Source: Tulasnella sp. 424
Lineage: Eukaryota > Basidiomycota > Agaricomycetes > Cantharellales > Tulasnellaceae
DNA: 64,000 nucleotides
Direction: 5' to 3'
Assembly: GCA_019633425.1 (NCBI GenBank)
Contig: WSUB01000102.1
Span: forward strand, 1 to 64,000
A model generated the notes under the pieces. It saw nothing but the letters and a program-made list of their open reading frames with translations. It was not told the origin of the DNA and did not search any database. Made by a program: the position numbers and the translations under genes. This document shows, piece by piece, positions 58,192 through 64,000 of the stretch (positions are counted from its first letter, which is position 1; each line of letters opens with the position of its first letter).

Positions 58192-60827
58192 TCAGGAGTC
58201 ACTTCTCTTGACGAGTTTGACTGTTGATTTGAGGTGTGGCGTCGTCAGCTGAGGTACGCGGCGTTGAAGTTTCTTCACGTCGCACAACAATGAGGTTGTT
58301 CTGGGGGCCTGGATTTTGTTTAATGCGAGTCTTGCCTGTCTTCTGACTTCCCATTTGATGAGCGTCTTAGGAACGCTGCTGAGTTTGTTCTGATTCCATT
58401 TCACACCGGAAACATCTCCGAGTTCCCGGTCGATTGCCATGGAGGCTTCGAAGTGCAAAGCTCCCTCATCATATCGTCCCAGAAACACAAGGAGTCTTGC
58501 TTTCTGTGACAAGCATCCCGAGATACGCCCTAATTTCTGCCTCATGCGGTACACAGCAATCGCTCTGTCGTACCAGGTCAGAGCATGGTCGTATTCGTCC
58601 TCGCCGACCAGTGCATCGGCAAGGCCGGCAATGTCTAAGGCAAAAGCGGGGTCGGGAAGAATCGCGAGATCCTGATAATTCTGGTACGACTCTTCTAGAG
58701 CCAGTCTGGCATCGGGAAGATTGCCCCGATACTTGTAGCACAACCCCAACCTGTGCAACGCCTGAGCCAAACAATGTCTAGAGTCACTACGTCGGGCAAT
58801 CGCGATAGCTTCACGGAAAAGCTCCTCTGCTTCTGAATGGCTTCCCCGCAGAAGCTCCATAACGCCTAGGCGGCAGATGGAATCGCCCAGTCCATACTCC
58901 CATCCAATGCTCCGCGCGAGGTCGCGCGCCTTCTGATAAGTGTGGAACGCTTGGTTGTCGTCATCCATCATCCGCTGCGTCTCCGCAAGGATAATAAGTG
59001 CTCTGGCCTCTTCGAGCCTGTATCCACAGACCGAAGCAATGTCGACAGCTTCCTCCAATGCAGACAACGCCTCCGTGTATTGGTCTTTCCGCAGGTAAAG
59101 CTCCCCTAACCTTTCGAGACACCGTGCGATGCCCACACTATTCTCCTGAGCCCGGAAGATTGTCAAGCTCTCCAAAAAACGAGGTAATCCTGCCTCCAGT
59201 TGATCCCTTGCCAGGAGTGAGCAGCCTATCAAGCGAAGGGAATCGGCTATCCCAACCTCATCGTTCAGGCTTTTAAAAATTTCTAGGGCGGCTGAAGCGG
59301 ATACCATTGCTTTGGCATGGTCGGAATAGCGCCGGGCGACGGTGGCGTGCTTGCGGAGTACGTTGGCCGTTCCCCTATCATTTCCTTCTTCTTCATAAAG
59401 ATGCAGGGCTTGCTCGAGGTAAGCAAATGCTTTTTTTTTATTTCCTTTCCAACTCTCGAGTTCGCCAAGGTTCTCCAGGAGAGCGGCCGATCGAGTAGGA
59501 GAATCGGCTGTCTCAAAGACCGGGGGGCAGTGGGGCTACAAAGATGGTATTTAGTGACAGTAAGTGTAAATTCCATAGATTAACGGAGACATACAAGGTA
59601 GTCGATGGTGATTTTACACATGGCGCTTGTTGGTCGCTGCTCAGGCTCGACCGTCCAACACCTGGTCATCAACTCCCACACCTGGAGGCAGTCACTGAGC
59701 CGCGATTCCCCGTTAACTTGAGGGCGGGGACTTTCGAAAATCCTGCGCATAATAACGTAGTCCGCGCTAGCGTCTCCATATGGAAGCTGGCCAGTCATGA
59801 TCTTAGGTAGGAAGAGTTTTACTATCTCGTTCAAGCATCGAGGTAAAATTTACAAACCTCCCACACTAGCCAAGCCCAAGCGTATATGTCGCTGCTCGCA
59901 CTCCGTGGCTGACCATTAAGTAGTTCTGGACTGCACCACCGAATGGAGCCCTTGAAACCAGTTGACGTCTCTAGTCTTCCGAACCCGCTATCTTCGTAGA
60001 GCCGTGCCAAACCGAAGTCGCAGAAAACGGCCCTGCATTCGGCATTGACCAAAACATTGGCCTTCGGTCACAAATGTCTCAGGGATATCCTCTTCAGCTC
60101 AAACGATCCTCTTACCGATTTGATGTCCCCATGACACACTGGTGGATTCAGTTGATGGAGAAAGGTCAACGCATCAATTGTGTCGTAAACCTAACACAAT
60201 ATGCGCTTTGTGAGCTCTATCCATAGCTAGTCGTTGAATCAAACTCACCAGGGACAGCTTTTCTGGCACCTCGAGTTTCCGTGCATGGATGAATTCGCTT
60301 ATGTTGCCGTGTGGCTCCCATGGCGAGATTAGCCAAGCCTCCGAACGCCCAAAGTCGGCGCAGAATCCGAGGAATTTGGCGATACCCGGGTGTTCTCCAA
60401 GACCAGACCAGACTAACACCTCCTTCGTAAAAGCCTACCAAAGCATCGTCAGCAAGTCAGTACCCAAAGACACGAGGGTGAAGATGGACCGACCCTTTTC
60501 AGGTTAGAAACGTTGTGCAATGCCGATAGTTTGATTTCCTTGACGGCTACGACCTGTGGCGGACCGTATCGGCTTGAAGCGAGCCACGTGGGGAGGTAGG
60601 AGGAGGGATGGAAGTAGGCTTGTCGAACAACACCGTAGCCTCCCGCACGCATTTCATCATTTGCGATAAAAACAAGTCTTCGACGGTCAACCTGATATCT
60701 CTCTAGCGCGTGGTACGCCTCGTCCTGGATGGAGGATGAGCGATTCTAAATTAGACTGAGGCGGTGTTGAACTCACCACTGCCAGCCCTCTAGCTAATCT
60801 CCTTTCTGCGTTCTCGGTGGATGGCAT
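58192..60827 (-). CDS. Kinase-TPR fusion protein, copy 1, 765 aa
   Basis: Seven exons (minus): 60777-60827, 60494-60724, 60249-60434, 60116-60190, 59858-60061, 59595-59801 and 58192-59535; 766 codons, all in phase 0. The kinase domain occupies about residues 35-318: glycine loop AGGYGVV (43-49), VAVKEIK (K79), CHGDIKSANVLV (HGD in place of HRD, near 176), CDFGLAR (D196), SIRWCSPELL and CWTVEPEQRPTS. It resembles tyrosine-kinase-like kinases of mushrooms. The last exon (319-765) holds TPR-type helical repeats of about 40 residues (ARCLERLGELYLRKDQYTEA and similar). The C-terminus is basic. TPR-kinase fusions are typical of agaricomycetes. Partners are unknown. Confidence 0.88.
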
Positions 60828-61060
60828 TCAAATTATGTTCAGTTGCAAGCGTAAGCTGATTGCGAAGCTATAGTAGGTGGGGCACGGTGGGGCGGTGGCA
60901 GAGAGGGAAGCTGCCACAGCTCGAGCAAGGGTGTGTCCGGAAGATAAACATATGCAGAATGTGTACGGAATACGAACATGGGCAGAATGCGTACAGGAAA
61001 AAAAAGGGGTTCGAAGCGTGTTTACATAATGAAACGCTAAACGGAGAATAGACATGCACA

Positions 61061-61812
61061 CACATGGCCAATTCATCATAATGGGAGAGAGGAAATGAAG
61101 AGGAAATTCACCCACCCCGCGGCCGTGCCCTTTCTTCTAGATTTCTTGTCGCACGAGATACAGGGACGATTTTGAGATTTTCGTACGACGAAAAAGGGTC
61201 CAAAACTGTCGGAATTGGACCCTCTTTTCGCCGCGTCTTTTCACTAGGCGAAAATTTTCTACTACTTTCTCTGAATGTTTTCCTCAGGTTAATATGGTGG
61301 CGAAAACTCTCTCGGCAAGCGATCCGATTGGCCGCCGACATGATTTTCGTCACCCTTTTCGCCCACAAAACACGTGGGCGGCAAAGTCCGACTCTCCTTA
61401 TCGCCTGACAAAAAGTGATGTCCTAAAGCGAGGGCCACTTCACAGGATTTTTGCCGCGTTTTCGCCTGACTAAAAGGCCAATTTCGGCCTGGTGTACAGA
61501 CGGAAGGGGTGCTGTTTCTTTCTCGTTTCTGAAAAGTGGGATAAAGGGAGCTTTTCAGCCTCGTCTTCTCACGGTTTCCACCCCAAGGGCGGGTACGGTC
61601 GAAATGGGGTAGAAAAGAAAACGAGGCTTAAAGGCTCCCTTTATCCCGCCTTTCAGCATCGCTCCGTCATTGTTTCGGCGTACAGAAACGAGAAAGAAAC
61701 GGCAGCCCCTTCCGTCATTATTTCTTGCAGCAAGAAATCCAGAAGAAAGCGCACGGGGTGGGTCCATTTTATCTTCATTTCCTCCCTCCCATTATGATGA
61801 ATTGGCCATGTG
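61061..61812. mobile_element. Foldback element, about 752 bp, nested inverted repeats
   Basis: The left end CACATGGCCAATTCATCATA is mirrored at the right end (TATGATGAATTGGCCATGTG, 61,793-61,812). Similarity between the arms continues imperfectly for about 100 bp, including a mirrored TTTCTTCTAGATTTCTTG. A second, inner inverted pair lies at about 61,499-61,570 and 61,625-61,720 (GTTTCTTTCTCGTTTCTG). ACA flanks both ends and could be a 3 bp target duplication. No protein-coding sequence is supported. It lies in the spacer between the two kinase-TPR genes. Confidence 0.65.
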
Positions 61813-62121
61813 ACAGGACTTTATGCGACTTTGCTCATCGTCTACCCGTATCGATGCCATATCCAACTAATCGCTATAAGACCCCCTCAGGCTGTCCCCC
61901 GCCCAAAGAAAAATGGATGACCTTAATCGCGCTCGGTCACAACATTCGAATTTAAATTAACATTCGAAGTGGCAAGGGGCTCGATATCGATATTTGTGTT
62001 CGGAATTGGAAAAAGGTGGCCGATCGGAGGGCGGTGATATCGTCACATGGCAATCTCGTAGACCGCCCAAAGTATGGGGGTTGGTGTGCAGAGTGATTCG
62101 CATTGAGGACAATCCCACCTG

Positions 62122-62169
62122 CTAGTGGCACCAACATTCACTCGGGTCTCGGACACCCCGAGCGCGATT
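62122..62169 (-). pseudogene. DUF6535-type tail exon relic downstream of kinase-TPR copy 2
   Basis: Behind a TTGCCAG acceptor-like sequence, 16 codons read NRARGVRDPSECWCH and stop. The start and length fit the penultimate DUF6535 exon (NRARRVRDPDERWCHWQ in copy C), cut by a TAG. It lies 322 bp beyond the kinase-TPR stop codon. It may be an alternative last exon of the kinase-TPR gene or a relic. Confidence 0.55.
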
Positions 62170-62491
62170 CTGGCAATGACACAAGGATGAGATGTCGCAG
62201 TAGAGAAATAGAGTGGAAATTAATTAAACAAACCTGTGTCTGATTAGAGTTGTTATCGACGTCGACAGAACCTGTTTTGGTGATCAAAGAACTCGCATTA
62301 GCGTCGTCACCATAATCAAGTCATAAAGCATAGGTGTAGAACTAAGTCAATATATTTCTGAGCAGAACGGCACCAGGACATGTAACAAGGTAGAGAGGAA
62401 GAACAACGAACTCTACGATGCATGGATCTCGAATCATACAAAAGCGGTTTCGTGATGACATGTACGGGCTCTAATCGGACACAGACCAAAA

Positions 62492-64000
62492 TCAAGAGTC
62501 ACTTCTCTCGACTAGTTTGACAGGGAATTTGAGGTGCGGCGTCATCAGCTGGGGTACACGGCGTTGAAGCTTCTTCACGTCGCACAACAATGAGGGTGTT
62601 CTGGCCGTCTGGATTCTGCTTAATGCGAGTCTTACCTGTCTTCTAACTTCCCATTTGATGGGCGTCTTAGGAATGCTGCTGAGTTGGTTCCGATTCCATC
62701 CAACACCGTGATCATCTCCGAGCTCCCGATCGACTGCCATGGAGGCTTCGAAGTGCAAAGCTCCCTCATCATATCGTCCCACCGCCACAAGGACTTCTCC
62801 TTTCCTTGCCAAGTATTTTGAGACCGACCGTAGATCCTTGTTCTTGCGGAACACAGCAACCGCTGTTTCGTACCAGGTCAGAGCGTGGTCGATCTCACCC
62901 TTGAAGGCTAGTGCATCAGCAAGGTTGGCAACGTCTGGGGCAAAGCTGCGGTCAGGAATGATGGAGAGGTCCTGATAGCTCTGGTACGACTCTGCTAAAG
63001 CCAGGGCGGCATCGAGAAGCTTGCCCTGTAACCGGTAGCACACCCCCAACCTGTGCAACGCCTGAGCCAATCTCCATCCAGCATCATTACGTCTGGCAAT
63101 CGCGACCGACTCGCGAAGATGCTCCTCTGCTTCTGAATGACTTCCCCGGAAGAGCTCGATTGAGCCTAGGCGGCACATGGAAGTGCTCACTCCGTCCTCC
63201 CATCCAATGCTCCACGCGATGTCACGCGCTTTCTGAAAGGTGTAGAACGCTCCATCAATATTCGCCGTCGCCAACTGCGTGCTCCCAAGGGTCGTGAGTG
63301 CCGTGGCTTCTCCGAGCCTGTATCCACAGACCGAAGCAATGTCGACAGCTTCTTCCAGGGCAGATAACGCCTCCGCGTATCGGCCTTTCAGCCGGTAAAG
63401 TTCCCCTAACCTTTCGAGGCTCTGTACGATGCCCACGCTATTCTCCTTAGCCTGGAAGATTTCCAAGCTCTCCAAAAAATAAGGCAACGCTGTCTCCGCT
63501 TGCCCGCTCGCCAGAAGTGAGCCGCCTATGATACGAAGAGAATCGGCTATGCCAACCTCATCCTTTAAGCCTTTAAACCTTTCTAGGGCGGCTGAAGCGG
63601 ATACCATCATTTTGGCGCCGTCGTCGTCGTGCCTAGCTACCGCGACCTGCTTGCGGAGTACGTTGGCCGTTCCTCTATCATTTCCTTCTTCTTCATAAAG
63701 ATGCAGGGCATGCTCGAGGTAAGCAGATGCTTCTTTGTTGTTTCCTTTCCAACTCTCAAGTTCGGCAAGGTTCTCGAGGAGAGCGGCTGATCGGGTAGGA
63801 GAATCGGCAGTCTCAAGGACAAAGGGGCAGCGGGGCTACGAATGTGGTATTAGTGACAGTAGATGTAAGTTCCGTAGGGTAGCAAAGACATACAAGGTAC
63901 TCGATGGTGGTTTTACACATGGCGCTTGTTGGTCGCTGCTCAGGCTCGATAGCCCAACATCTGGTTATCAAGTCCCACACCTCGAGGCAGTCACTGAGCC
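62492..64000 (-). CDS. Kinase-TPR fusion protein, copy 2 (partial, runs off the window)
   Basis: The last exon (62492-63835) is 1,344 bp, exactly the length in copy 1, and encodes the same TPR array with the same C-terminal basic end (VERSDS). The preceding exon enters from beyond 64,000 and ends at 63894 (CWAIEPEQRPTSAMCK, the end of the kinase domain). Intron 63836-63893 is GT-AG. The two genes form a head-to-tail tandem duplicate. No lesion is seen in the visible part. Confidence 0.85.

Noticed and set aside
1..64000. CRISPR arrays, bacterial operons, tRNA or rRNA genes
   Set aside because: No spaced short repeats, cloverleaf or rRNA core sequence was seen, and spliceosomal introns throughout mark nuclear fungal DNA.

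Overview
The window comes from a filamentous basidiomycete, most likely an agaricomycete (mushroom-type) fungus. The signs are intron-rich genes with mostly 45-70 bp GT-AG introns, tandem families of DUF6535 membrane proteins, a fused kinase-TPR family, F-box proteins and fungal Tc1/mariner-type transposons. All gene models below were built by reading splice sites and reading frames by eye. No database search was run.

Layout. (1) Positions 1-32,500 are accessory DNA. A tyrosine-recombinase gene fragment is split by a 3.49 kb DDE transposon whose 942-codon transposase frame is open (116-3603). The recombinase fragment in turn abuts and truncates the first of five tandem DUF6535 genes (copies A to E, all on the minus strand). 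Copy A also carries a 707 bp MITE. Copies B, C, D and E have complete six-exon models of 728, 725, 724 and 720 residues. Between them lie three decayed plus-strand copies of a nucleotide-sugar transporter gene. The repeated unit therefore looks like [DUF6535 (-) | transporter (+)], with the transporter partner dying or already lost. A 4.04 kb Tc1/mariner-like element with perfect 164 bp terminal inverted repeats and a large minus-strand passenger gene sits upstream of the first transporter relic. A paralogous empty site about 20 kb away confirms it as a single insertion. A 271 bp solo LTR also lies in that relic.

(2) Positions 32,500-57,000 are mostly conserved single-copy genes. They include a fungal kinase-like gene, VPS54 (GARP tethering complex), CWF18 (spliceosome), ADE4 (first step of purine synthesis, with a start codon split by an intron), TRP5 (bifunctional tryptophan synthase), a seven-helix PAQR/hemolysin-III receptor, the ESCRT-III protein CHM7/CHMP7 and a secreted GPI-type cupredoxin. 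Two tandem F-box genes (one crossed by an assembly gap) and a diverged DUF6535 gene (copy F) are set among them.

(3) Positions 57,000-64,000 hold a tandem pair of kinase-TPR fusion genes. They are separated by a foldback element. Downstream of each is a tiny exon-like relic encoding the same WCH-type tail that closes the DUF6535 proteins.

The most unusual points are the long-TIR passenger-carrying transposon, the DUF6535/transporter array, the tail exon shared between two unrelated gene families, and the split ADE4 start codon.
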